Notes under the pieces: generated by a model
What the model was told of the DNA's origin: nothing
Seen by the model: the letters and a program-made list of their open reading frames with translations, nothing else
Database searches by the model: none
From: Candidatus Sumerlaeaceae bacterium
GTDB lineage: Bacteria; Sumerlaeota; Sumerlaeia; Sumerlaeales; Sumerlaeaceae
Assembly (NCBI GenBank): GCA_026418615.1
Contig: JAOAAY010000014.1
Location: 22,934-86,933, forward strand
Direction: 5' to 3'
Length of the DNA: 64,000 nt
Part shown: positions 52,813 through 60,397 of the stretch, piece after piece
Layout: every line of letters starts with the position of its first letter
Position numbering within the stretch: the first letter of the stretch is position 1
Position numbers and translations under genes: made by a program

Positions 52813-54146
52813 GTGCTGCCGCCTTGCGTCCGCAGCCTGCGCCCGTGCGCTCGGCCGCCGTCGAGGCCTGCCTGAGGGAAATGTCGGCTCTCATCGGCGA
52901 CGACGGCCTGCGGCGGATGTTCGTTCGCTGCCTGCCCAATACGCTGGAGACAACGGTCATCACAGGCGACGGACCCGAACCGGACGCGCATGTCATCACG
53001 GGCGACATTCCGGCCATGTGGCTGCGCGATTCGAGCGCGCAGGTCTGGCCCTATGTGCGGTTTGCGCGCGAAGATGCGCGCATCGCGCTGCTGCTGCGCG
53101 GCGTCATCGCGCGCCAGGCCCGGTGCATTTTGCTGGATGCCTATGCCAATGCTTTTCTGTACGATGCGTCGGAGGAGAGCGAATGGGCGGGGGACGCCAC
53201 CGAGATGCGGCCGGGCGTGCACGAGCGAAAATTCGAGGTGGACTCGTTGTGCTACCCGGTGCGTCTGGCGCACGGGTACTGGCGCGCGACGGGCGACACC
53301 GGCATTTTCACCGAGGCCTGGGCCGGCGCGATGCTGCGCATCCTCGAGGTGTTTCGCATCGAGCAGGATCACGCGGAGCGGTCTGCGTACCGATTCGAGC
53401 GGCAAGGCGGAAATGCCTTGGACACACTGTCCGACGGCGGGCGCGGCACTGCCGTAGCCCCGCGCACGGGGATGATCTGGTCGGGTTTCCGGCCCAGCGA
53501 CGACCGCTGCGAGCGCCACTATCTCATCCCGTCGCAGGCTTTTGCGGTCGTCATCCTGAAGCAGATGGCCGAAATGCTCGAGGCTTGCGGCCGGGCGCAG
53601 GCCGCGGCCGATGCGCTGGCTCTGCGTGACGAGGTCGAGGCCGGCATCCGCCGCCACGCCGTGGTTGAACACCCGCTGCGGGGGACGGTGTTTGCCTACG
53701 AGGTGGACGGTTTGGGCGGGGCGACGCTGATGGACGACGCCAATGTGCCCAGCCTTTTGTCGCTCCCTTATCTGGGATATTGCCCGGCCAGCGATCCGGT
53801 GTATCAGGCGACACGGCGGCTGGTCCTGAGCGAGGACAATCCTTACTTCGTCCGCGGGCGCTGTGGGCAGGGCGTAGGCAGTCCCCACACGCCGCCGGGA
53901 CGCGTCTGGCCCATGTCCGTCGCCATGCGCGCCCTCACGACGGACGACGAGGACGAGATCGTCCTGTGTCTGCGGTGGCTGGCCGGGCTTCACGGCGGCA
54001 CTTATCTGATGCACGAATCGGTGGATCCCGAGGATCCGCGTGTGTTTTCGCGGTCGTGGTTTGCCTGGGCCAATTCGCTGTTTGCCGAGATGGTGCTCGA
54101 TGTCGCGGACCGGTTTCCGCGGCTGCTGCAAAAGTTCCGCGCGTGA
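52809..54146 (+). CDS. GH125 family exo-alpha-1,6-mannosidase-like protein
   Basis: The protein has 445 residues; its ATG overlaps the purF stop (ATGA). Members of GH125 remove alpha-1,6-linked mannose from glycans. Visible family motifs are TGDIPAMWLRDSSAQVWPY (residues about 65-82, general acid Asp), KFEVDSLCYPVRLAHGYW, RTGMIWSGFRPSDDR and YLMHESVDPEDP to FSRSWFAWANSLFAE (general base Glu, about 403). There is no signal peptide, so it acts in the cytoplasm. The pairing with purF has no obvious metabolic reason. Activity on another alpha-mannoside is possible. Confidence 0.88.
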   Translation: MSAAALRPQPAPVRSAAVEACLREMSALIGDDGLRRMFVRCLPNTLETTVITGDGPEPDAHVITGDIPAMWLRDSSAQVWPYVRFAREDARIALLLRGVIARQARCILLDAYANAFLYDASEESEWAGDATEMRPGVHERKFEVDSLCYPVRLAHGYWRATGDTGIFTEAWAGAMLRILEVFRIEQDHAERSAYRFERQGGNALDTLSDGGRGTAVAPRTGMIWSGFRPSDDRCERHYLIPSQAFAVVILKQMAEMLEACGRAQAAADALALRDEVEAGIRRHAVVEHPLRGTVFAYEVDGLGGATLMDDANVPSLLSLPYLGYCPASDPVYQATRRLVLSEDNPYFVRGRCGQGVGSPHTPPGRVWPMSVAMRALTTDDEDEIVLCLRWLAGLHGGTYLMHESVDPEDPRVFSRSWFAWANSLFAEMVLDVADRFPRLLQKFRA

Positions 54147-54156
54147 AGCGCTGCGG

Positions 54157-56109
54157 TCAGCGCGAGCACGGCAGGAGAACGAACGAGCGGAAGGTCCGCC
54201 TTTTGGATTTACAAGTGTGCTCCTCCGGCTCGCCGCAAGACGCGCCGTTGCCGAGTTGCGCCATGAGCGCACCGGTCGCTCTCGAATCCAGCACGCGGAT
54301 GGTCGGCCCCGGCGGCAGCACGGTGCCGGGTGCCGTGACACGGTCGGGCTCCATGCTGTAAAACCGCAGCAAGGCCGCAACGCCGCGATCTTCCGCCTCG
54401 ACACGCCACGGTGCATCCGCCGGCAGCGTTTCCGTCAGATTGTCCGCTTTTTCCGCGAGGCGTTTCCAGCCGACCATCCAGCCCGCCCAGTCGCGTTGCG
54501 GGGGCAGCCACCCGATCCAGTCGCGCCGGGTGTCGGGGCTGATGAGCACGACCGACAGAGCCAGCCCCGAGGCACAGGTGACGACGGCCGTCGCGGCCCG
54601 CGCCAGACGCTGCGCGCGCGGCAGCATGGCGTCGCCGAGACCGTCGAGGTAGCAGGCCACGGCGAGGGTTGCGGGAATGGCGGCCATGGCGAGGGGTGTC
54701 GCGGCATCGCCGCCGCCAAGGGCCGCCGCCGCGGCCGCCACCAGCGGCGGCGTCGAGGCCAGCAGCAGGCGCCGCACGGCCGTTTCATGACCGGTCGCCG
54801 CGAGGATGCCCGCGCCAAGACCCGCCGCCAGCAGCGCCAGCATGGGTCCGAAGCCGAGCAGAATCCCGTCGCGCAGATCCTGAAAAGTACTTGGCGCCGT
54901 CACCCCGTTGGCGCCGGTGACGATCGCCGTCAGCGCCGCAATCGCTCCCGCCGCCACGGCCACGACCGCAGCGCCCGCGACAGCCCGTCGGCCGGCACGC
55001 ACACCGTCGGCCACGAGACCGAGCGCGGGTCCTGCGGCGGCCGCCGCAGCATAAGGACTGAACAGCGCGGCCGCGCCCGCCGCTGCCGCCGCACCCCACC
55101 AGTAAACCATGCGATCCTCGCGCAGCGCCTGCACAACGCCCGCCCAAGCCAGCACGGCGAGGATCACGCTCCAAGTGGCGGGCAACTGAAGCGCCGAGCC
55201 AAGGCTCCAAAGCGGCAGGCTGGCGGCCAGCCCCACAGCAAGGAATCCGCCCCGGTGGCCGCCAGTGACGGCCCGCCCCATGCCGTGGAATGCCATCAAG
55301 GCCGCCGCTCCAGTCATCGCCACGGTGCCATGAAGGACGAACTGGTTGCGACCGGCCGCCGCATCGAGAACCCGCATGAGCGCCTGAAACGCCCAAGGAA
55401 TGCCCTCGCCTGGGAACCCGGGCGACACGGAGCCTGCCCAAGCCAGCGCCTCGGCGGGCGTCAGGTTGCGCGTCGTGCTGGCCGCAAAGCATAGCCGCCA
55501 TGTGAAAGAAAACACAAGGACAAGCGCCGACAAGCCCTTCCATGGCGCGCCGGGCGCCGAACCGATCACCGGCCACCGGCTCGTCACCGCCAGCACGAGC
55601 GTTCCGACCGTCAGCCCCAGCGCGATGCCGGCCGCCACATCCAGCGGGAAATGGACCCCCACATAAATCCGCGAATAGGCCACGCAGGCGGCCAGCAGCG
55701 CGACGCCGCCGGCCAGCCAAGGATGCCGCCGCCAAGCGACGCCCACCACCAGCGCCGCCGCGGCACAGTTCGCCGCGTGGTTGGACGGAAACGAATAGGA
55801 CGACGACAAACCGACAAGCACGCGGGCGCCCTCGATGGCCCCGAACGGGCGCAGCCGCGCCACCTCGTCCTTGATGGTTGCTCCCACCATGTCCGTCAGC
55901 ACGACCGCCAGCGCGGCGAGGGCGATCCCCAACCGCTCGTGCCAATGCCCGCGCCACAACCCCGCCGCCGCCAGCACCGCCACGATGGGCATCATGATCT
56001 TGAACTCGGTGACAAAGGTAAAAAACGCGTCCGCCGCCGGATGCGTCCACTGTTCGTTGATGAGACGAAACAGGCGGATGTCCGCCGCGTTGAGGAGTTC
56101 AAGGATCAT
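54157..56109 (-). CDS. PAP2 phosphatase fused to a GT-C-like membrane domain
   Basis: The protein has 650 residues. Residues about 1-175 form a PAP2 (lipid phosphatase) domain with all three motifs: K80-x6-R87P88 (KDEVARLRP), SFPSNH (105-111, His111) and SRIYVGVHFPLD (S146, H153, D157). Residues about 180-520 form a second membrane domain of about ten segments with a GT39-like loop (NLTPAEALAWAGSVSPGFPG); the usual catalytic acidic pair is only partly kept. A C-terminal soluble tail of about 110 residues ends near basic residues. It may couple dephosphorylation of undecaprenyl pyrophosphate or a lipid carrier with sugar transfer. The PAP2 part is secure; the sugar transferase part is an inference. 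Confidence 0.8.
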   Translation of the reverse strand: MILELLNAADIRLFRLINEQWTHPAADAFFTFVTEFKIMMPIVAVLAAAGLWRGHWHERLGIALAALAVVLTDMVGATIKDEVARLRPFGAIEGARVLVGLSSSYSFPSNHAANCAAAALVVGVAWRRHPWLAGGVALLAACVAYSRIYVGVHFPLDVAAGIALGLTVGTLVLAVTSRWPVIGSAPGAPWKGLSALVLVFSFTWRLCFAASTTRNLTPAEALAWAGSVSPGFPGEGIPWAFQALMRVLDAAAGRNQFVLHGTVAMTGAAALMAFHGMGRAVTGGHRGGFLAVGLAASLPLWSLGSALQLPATWSVILAVLAWAGVVQALREDRMVYWWGAAAAAGAAALFSPYAAAAAAGPALGLVADGVRAGRRAVAGAAVVAVAAGAIAALTAIVTGANGVTAPSTFQDLRDGILLGFGPMLALLAAGLGAGILAATGHETAVRRLLLASTPPLVAAAAAALGGGDAATPLAMAAIPATLAVACYLDGLGDAMLPRAQRLARAATAVVTCASGLALSVVLISPDTRRDWIGWLPPQRDWAGWMVGWKRLAEKADNLTETLPADAPWRVEAEDRGVAALLRFYSMEPDRVTAPGTVLPPGPTIRVLDSRATGALMAQLGNGASCGEPEEHTCKSKRRTFRSFVLLPCSR

Positions 56110-56282
56110 GGCTTTTGCCCATATCGCCCGTGCCTTGCGACGAGGTCGCCGGGCTGGCGGGCCGTGTCAATTGGCAGCATGTGACAATCCTGCGTCAGGC
56201 GCTCGCGCCGGCCGCCCCGGCGAATAATCGCACCCGGCCGTCTTACCTTTAGGCAGCAAGATTCATTGTGCGGGGTGCAACG

Positions 56283-56558
56283 ATGAGCGACGAAGCGCGC
56301 CCCGGGCGCGAACGGCTCGGGCGCATTGAGGAACATCTGAAGGGACTCGTCGGCGAACTCGACGGGCTGCTGCGCGAAGGCGTCAGCAAGACCGTTGGCC
56401 CGCTCGTGCCGCCCGGCGTGCTCGAGCATCTCGGCCGCTCCAAGCGCGAGGCCCTGCAGGCCCTTCGCGTCCTCATTGATCGCGAGTTGCAAAAGCCGCC
56501 CGCCGCGGAGCCGGCCAAGGGCGAGGAGGCCCCGCAGGGGCAAACCGAAACCCCGTAG
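56283..56558 (+). CDS. Small hypothetical helical protein
   Basis: The protein has 91 residues from ATG at 56283 (an ATG at 56268 would add five). It is mainly charged and helical (RLGRIEEHLKGLVGELDGLL; SKREALQALRVLIDRELQ) with a Pro/Glu/Ala tail (PPAAEPAKGEEAP). No family, signal peptide or membrane segment is seen. It is divergent from the PAP2 fusion gene. The coding bias is plausible, but the case rests on position and composition. Confidence 0.5.
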   Translation: MSDEARPGRERLGRIEEHLKGLVGELDGLLREGVSKTVGPLVPPGVLEHLGRSKREALQALRVLIDRELQKPPAAEPAKGEEAPQGQTETP

Positions 56559-56660
56559 TCCGCCGGGTGCCGGCCCGTGCCGCGGGCACACCGGCAGGTT
56601 GGGGCTGCACGATGACGAACCGCCGCCGCACGAAAGCGTGCGGATGGCGCGCGGCCCGGA

Positions 56661-56954
56661 TTAGGCGCTTTTGGGCGTCGTCACATTGACGAGTTCGCGA
56701 AATTCTTTGCCGGGCTTGAACACGATGATGGACTTCGGCGGGATGCGGATTTTCTCGCCCGTGCGCGGATTGCGGCCGTTGCGCGCTTCCTTCGTTTTGA
56801 TGTAAAAAGTCCCAAAGCCCACCAGCGACACCTTTTCGCCCTGTTTGAGCGCGTCCTTGACCGAGTTGAGGAATAACTCGACGGCGTCGAAGGCTTGCCG
56901 CTGCGAGATGCCCGTGCGTTCCCGCAGGGCCGTTGCCACTTCGAGTTTCGTCAT
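56661..56954 (-). CDS. HU/IHF-family DNA-binding protein
   Basis: The protein has 97 residues, the usual length. MTKLEVATALRERTGISQRQ is the N-terminal helix pair, VSLVGFGTFYIKTKEARNGR leads into the DNA-binding arm, and RNPRTGEKIRIPPKSIIVFK ends it. It would bend DNA as a dimer. It is closer in style to IHF/HU of deep-branching bacteria than the 115-residue paralogue at 160-507, which has a long Ala/Pro tail that this one lacks. It lies between a small Tat-type protein gene and the small helical protein gene, with no evident operon. Confidence 0.93.
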   Translation of the reverse strand: MTKLEVATALRERTGISQRQAFDAVELFLNSVKDALKQGEKVSLVGFGTFYIKTKEARNGRNPRTGEKIRIPPKSIIVFKPGKEFRELVNVTTPKSA

Positions 56955-57011
56955 GTGCGCGGTGTTCCCTCCCTGAGTCGGCCGCTACCACGGCGCGGCG
57001 CGGCGGCGATG

Positions 57012-57326
57012 TCAAGAGGAAGGCGGTGCGGGCGCTTCGGGTGGCGCGGATGTTGGCGTCGTCGCGGTTGTTTGGCCGGCGTCGTCAGCGAGGCACTTGC
57101 CGCCGCGCAACTCCGGGCATTTGCGGTCGGCCCGCGCCCGTTTGCATGCCCGCGTGCCCTTCTGCCAGTTGGCGGGGCATTCGAGTTTGGGCTGGCCTGC
57201 TGCTGCTGCGGCCGTCCCGGCCAGCGCCGCAGCCGCCGCACCCAGTGCCCCCGCCACAACCGCTGTCAGCCACCCCCGCCGCGACACGCGCCGGCCGCCG
57301 CATAAAGATTTTCGCCAGTTTTGCAT
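57012..57326 (-). CDS. Small exported protein with Tat-like signal and four cysteines
   Basis: The protein has 104 residues with an excellent ribosome site (AAGGAG, 6 nt before the ATG). The N-terminus has a twin-arginine-like signal: RRVSRRGWLTAVVAGALG followed by an Ala-rich stretch (AAAAALAGTAAAAA). The mature part has four cysteines with spacings C-x10-C-x8-C-x7-C in a basic setting, then an Ala/Pro/Thr tail. A Tat signal plus cysteines suggests a metal or iron-sulfur centre loaded in the cytoplasm, but the spacing does not fit high-potential iron-sulfur proteins. No family is recognised. Confidence 0.6.
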   Translation of the reverse strand: MQNWRKSLCGGRRVSRRGWLTAVVAGALGAAAAALAGTAAAAAGQPKLECPANWQKGTRACKRARADRKCPELRGGKCLADDAGQTTATTPTSAPPEAPAPPSS

Positions 57327-57419
57327 CTGAGACTCCTTGTAAATTTCTTAGGTGCGCAGAAACCGTGCCAGCACCGGCAGCACGAAGCGGACCCGGCGAT
57401 AATACTGCCATCATCAACA

Positions 57420-57457
57420 GGGCCTAGCAAATTGAGTTTTTTCCACGCCGGGCCTAG
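57420..57457 (+). repeat. 8-bp direct repeat pair at the edge of the CRISPR-Cas locus
   Basis: GGGCCTAG occurs at 57420-57427 and 57450-57457, exactly 30 bp apart, in the 250-nt spacer before cas3, with a TTTTTT run between them. A 10-nt palindrome CAGTCGACTG lies at 57514-57523. The spacer itself is less G/C-rich than the chromosome to its left. They could be target-site-like marks of insertion or regulator sites. They are too short to be CRISPR repeats. Confidence 0.3.
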
Positions 57458-57576
57458 TTTGTGTGACCTGATCTGTCCATTCGCTTCAGTATTGACAACC
57501 CTAATTTCTCTGTCAGTCGACTGTCGGGGTATCGGGTTACTCATGGTCGACACAGGTAACCTTGGGGGAATTTTTC

Positions 57577-59745
57577 GTGCCTCTTTATGCTCACACTGGA
57601 ACAGGCGGGCCGGAATCGGGAACCTGGCATGGGCTAGAAAAGCACTTGCGAGCAGTTGCTGATTTATCAGCACGGTTTGGAGAGAATTTTGGTGCTGGCC
57701 CGGCATGTCGGGTCCTCGGTTTGGCGCACGACCTCGGCAAAGCCAATCCTGCCTTTCAAGAGTACTTAAGGGCTTGTGCGGAAAATCGATCGACGCGATC
57801 AGTGCCGCATTCGGCGGCGGGTGCAAGCGTCGTTAAGGATCTGCTGAAAACCCTGACAGTGGCTATTCTAGGCCACCATGCAGGCTTACCTGATGCCGGT
57901 GATGTTAAGACCGCTCTTCAACACGCGCAGCCGGAAGCCATTGAAGCAAGCAAAGCCCTGTGGGCACAACTGTACGAAAACCATAATCAAGCGCTTGAAT
58001 TACCAGACTGGGTTCTGAAAGATCCTCTCGCGGCAGAAATGTTCATACGCATGTGTTTTAGCGCCCTTGTGGACGCTGACTTCCTAGATACAGAGGCTCA
58101 TTTTAACCCGAGCGTAAGTGCAGCCCGAGGTGGTTACCCCCCGTTGCAATGGTATTGCAACCAACTGGCCGACCACATGGACCACCTTACAAGTAATTCG
58201 CCCGATACCCGTGTGAATCGCACGCGTGAACAGATTCTCGCTTTCTGCAAAAACGCGGCTTTAAAGGATCCTGGAGCATTTCGCTTAACAGTTCCGACTG
58301 GGGGAGGGAAAACTCTCTCAGGGTTAAGTTTTGCTTTTCATCATGCGGTGCATCATGGCATGTCGCGTGTGATTTTTGCAATTCCTTATACAAGCATCAT
58401 AGACCAAACGGCCTCCGTTTGCGAACGCATATTCGGGGCAGAAAATCTGTTGGAACACCACTCCGCTGTAGAAGTTGACGACTCTGACGAAGGGCAGTCA
58501 TTGCGCGATTATCAGCGCCGCTTGGCTGCGGAAAATTGGGATTGCCCGTTGGTGCTATCGACCACCGTTCAGTTATTTGAGAGCATGCTCTCTAACCGGC
58601 CGTCGCGATGCCGAAAACTACACAATATAGCGCGCAGCGTGATTATTTTAGATGAAATCCAAGCCTTGCCGCCAAACCTTCTATTGGCAGTACTGGATAT
58701 GTTATCTGAATTGGTTATTCACTACGGCTGTACCGTCGTTTTTTGTACGGCAACACAGCCGGACTATTCCCAAATACCGGATCGGTTTGGCTTCCTAGGC
58801 ACTGCATGCGAGATAGTAGAAAATCCAGACAGGTATTTTTTAAACCTTAAGCGTGTTGACTATGAGTTTATAGGCGGGAAATCTCATGAGGCGGTTGCAG
58901 AGATAGTAAAACAGCACGAACAGGTGCTGTGCGTTGTAAATACGCGCCGCGACGCCCTGCGTATACTTAATTTGTGCCACGGCGCGGACTCTCTTTTTCA
59001 CCTAAGCACCTTGATGTGTCCACTACACCGCAAGCACTGCTTGGAGGAGGTGCGCTATAGACTCCGTAAGGGATTGCCTGTTCGGCTCGTTTCTACCCAG
59101 GTTGTTGAGGCGGGCGTCGACCTAGACTTCCCTGTTGTCATGCGGGATATAGGTCCCTTGGATCGGATTGTTCAGGTGGCTGGCCGGTGCAACCGTGAAG
59201 GGACAATGCCTACGCGCGGGCAATGCTTGATATTCAGGCTTGAATCGGGAGGAAGTCTGCAAGGGCCTTACAGGACAGGCATAGAATTGGCCCGTCGTTT
59301 TGTTGAGGAATATCCTAACACGATTGACAGTCCCGCGGTAATCAGTTCATATTTTCGCAGCCTTTTTCAACATACTCATCTTGACCGTGTTCGAGTTGAA
59401 GGACGCGAACTTTCGGTACAAGATATACGGAGAGCACTCAATTTTGCCACTCTAGGCCGCGTTTTTCGCTTCATTCCTGAAACCACGGTTCCGCTTGTCA
59501 CTAGATACAGGATGGAAAATGTGGATGTTTTGCTTAAAACGGCTATTCATCAACTGGGGCCTAGATGGGCTCGTCGATTAGGGCCTTACATGGTCACCGT
59601 TTATAAACACGAATTCGACCGGATGCTCCGGGATGGGTTGGTTTCCACTGATGGAACTGGAATTTACATTTATAATGGATGCTATAGCGAGTTGTTCGGA
59701 ATAGACATGTTGAATCAGCCAGATCCGGCGGATCTTGTGTTTTAA
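57577..59745 (+). CDS. cas3: CRISPR-associated nuclease-helicase Cas3 (type I-C)
   Basis: The protein has 722 residues from GTG at 57577 (GGGGGAA 6 nt upstream); TTG at 57562 is an alternative. Cas3 unwinds and shreds DNA recruited by Cascade. The N-terminal HD nuclease has WHGLEKHL (His, about 18), LAHDLGK (about 47-53) and GHHAGLP. The helicase has motif I PTGGGKT (about 238), motif II LDEIQ (about 358), motif III TATQ (about 390) and motif VI QVAGRCNR (about 532). The codon pattern shows more A/T at third positions than chromosomal neighbours. It starts a cas operon; cas5c begins 28 nt after its stop. Confidence 0.95.
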   Translation: MPLYAHTGTGGPESGTWHGLEKHLRAVADLSARFGENFGAGPACRVLGLAHDLGKANPAFQEYLRACAENRSTRSVPHSAAGASVVKDLLKTLTVAILGHHAGLPDAGDVKTALQHAQPEAIEASKALWAQLYENHNQALELPDWVLKDPLAAEMFIRMCFSALVDADFLDTEAHFNPSVSAARGGYPPLQWYCNQLADHMDHLTSNSPDTRVNRTREQILAFCKNAALKDPGAFRLTVPTGGGKTLSGLSFAFHHAVHHGMSRVIFAIPYTSIIDQTASVCERIFGAENLLEHHSAVEVDDSDEGQSLRDYQRRLAAENWDCPLVLSTTVQLFESMLSNRPSRCRKLHNIARSVIILDEIQALPPNLLLAVLDMLSELVIHYGCTVVFCTATQPDYSQIPDRFGFLGTACEIVENPDRYFLNLKRVDYEFIGGKSHEAVAEIVKQHEQVLCVVNTRRDALRILNLCHGADSLFHLSTLMCPLHRKHCLEEVRYRLRKGLPVRLVSTQVVEAGVDLDFPVVMRDIGPLDRIVQVAGRCNREGTMPTRGQCLIFRLESGGSLQGPYRTGIELARRFVEEYPNTIDSPAVISSYFRSLFQHTHLDRVRVEGRELSVQDIRRALNFATLGRVFRFIPETTVPLVTRYRMENVDVLLKTAIHQLGPRWARRLGPYMVTVYKHEFDRMLRDGLVSTDGTGIYIYNGCYSELFGIDMLNQPDPADLVF

Positions 59746-59773
59746 AAGATAATTACACGAAAGGAGAGATGAT

Positions 59774-60397
59774 ATGAATCCTAATTGGGTTTCGGTGCGC
59801 GTATATGGTGATTTTGCGTGTTTTACGAGACCCGAAAATAAGATGGAGCGCGTTTCATACCCGATAATAACGCCGTCTGCGGCTCGGGGTGTGTTGGAAG
59901 CAATTTTTTGGCATCCGCAATTTGAATGGCGAGTTCGTGAGATTCGAGTGTACAAGCCCGTCCGGACAATGTCGATTCTCCGAAACGAGGTCGAGTCTAA
60001 AATGTCAGCCAGTCGTCAAGAGCCGTACTTTGCCGATCGAGATCGGACGCAGCGTAACGCGGTCATTTTACGGGATGTTGACTACGGTATTCTGGCGGAG
60101 CCTGTTGTCCGGCCGGGTGTTACGCATCACCCCCAGAAGTATCGAGAGCAATTTCGCAGACGCGTGGCTCGGGGGCAGTGTTTTCACCGGCCAGCACTTG
60201 GGTGTCGGGAGTTTCCGGCCGAGTTTGAGCCATTTGATGAGACAGCGCGGACAGTTGAATGGTCTGAGGACCTAGGTCTCATGCTATGGGATCTGAAATA
60301 TGCGGAAAAACCGCCTTTTCTCCCGTTGTTTTTTCATGCAGTGATCAAGAGCGGTGTGATTGAGGTACCGGAGAAACCGCTAGGAGATAGATTATGA
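59774..60397 (+). CDS. cas5c: Cas5c (type I-C pre-crRNA endonuclease and Cascade subunit)
   Basis: The protein has 207 residues; AAAGGAGAG lies 5 nt before the ATG. In type I-C, Cas5c cuts pre-crRNA and holds its 5' handle, replacing Cas6. The N-terminal RRM-like pattern is typical: VSVRVYGDFACFTRPENKME, YPIITPSAARGVLEAIFW, VREIRVYKPVRTMSILRNEV. The region around DVDYGILAEPVVRP and HHPQKYREQFRRRVARGQCF matches family members, including a basic stretch expected near the active site. The stop overlaps cas8c by 4 nt (ATGA). No cas6 was seen, as expected for I-C. Confidence 0.93.
   Translation: MNPNWVSVRVYGDFACFTRPENKMERVSYPIITPSAARGVLEAIFWHPQFEWRVREIRVYKPVRTMSILRNEVESKMSASRQEPYFADRDRTQRNAVILRDVDYGILAEPVVRPGVTHHPQKYREQFRRRVARGQCFHRPALGCREFPAEFEPFDETARTVEWSEDLGLMLWDLKYAEKPPFLPLFFHAVIKSGVIEVPEKPLGDRL

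Noticed and set aside
57012..57326. High-potential iron-sulfur protein
   Set aside because: That family begins with a C-x2-C pair; here the first spacing is ten residues.
57492..57497. Perfect TTGACA upstream of cas3 as a promoter
   Set aside because: No acceptable -10 hexamer occurs 16-18 nt downstream.
57327..57576. CRISPR array between the Tat-type gene and cas3
   Set aside because: Only an 8-bp direct repeat pair is present; there are no 30-plus-bp repeats with regular spacers anywhere in the window.
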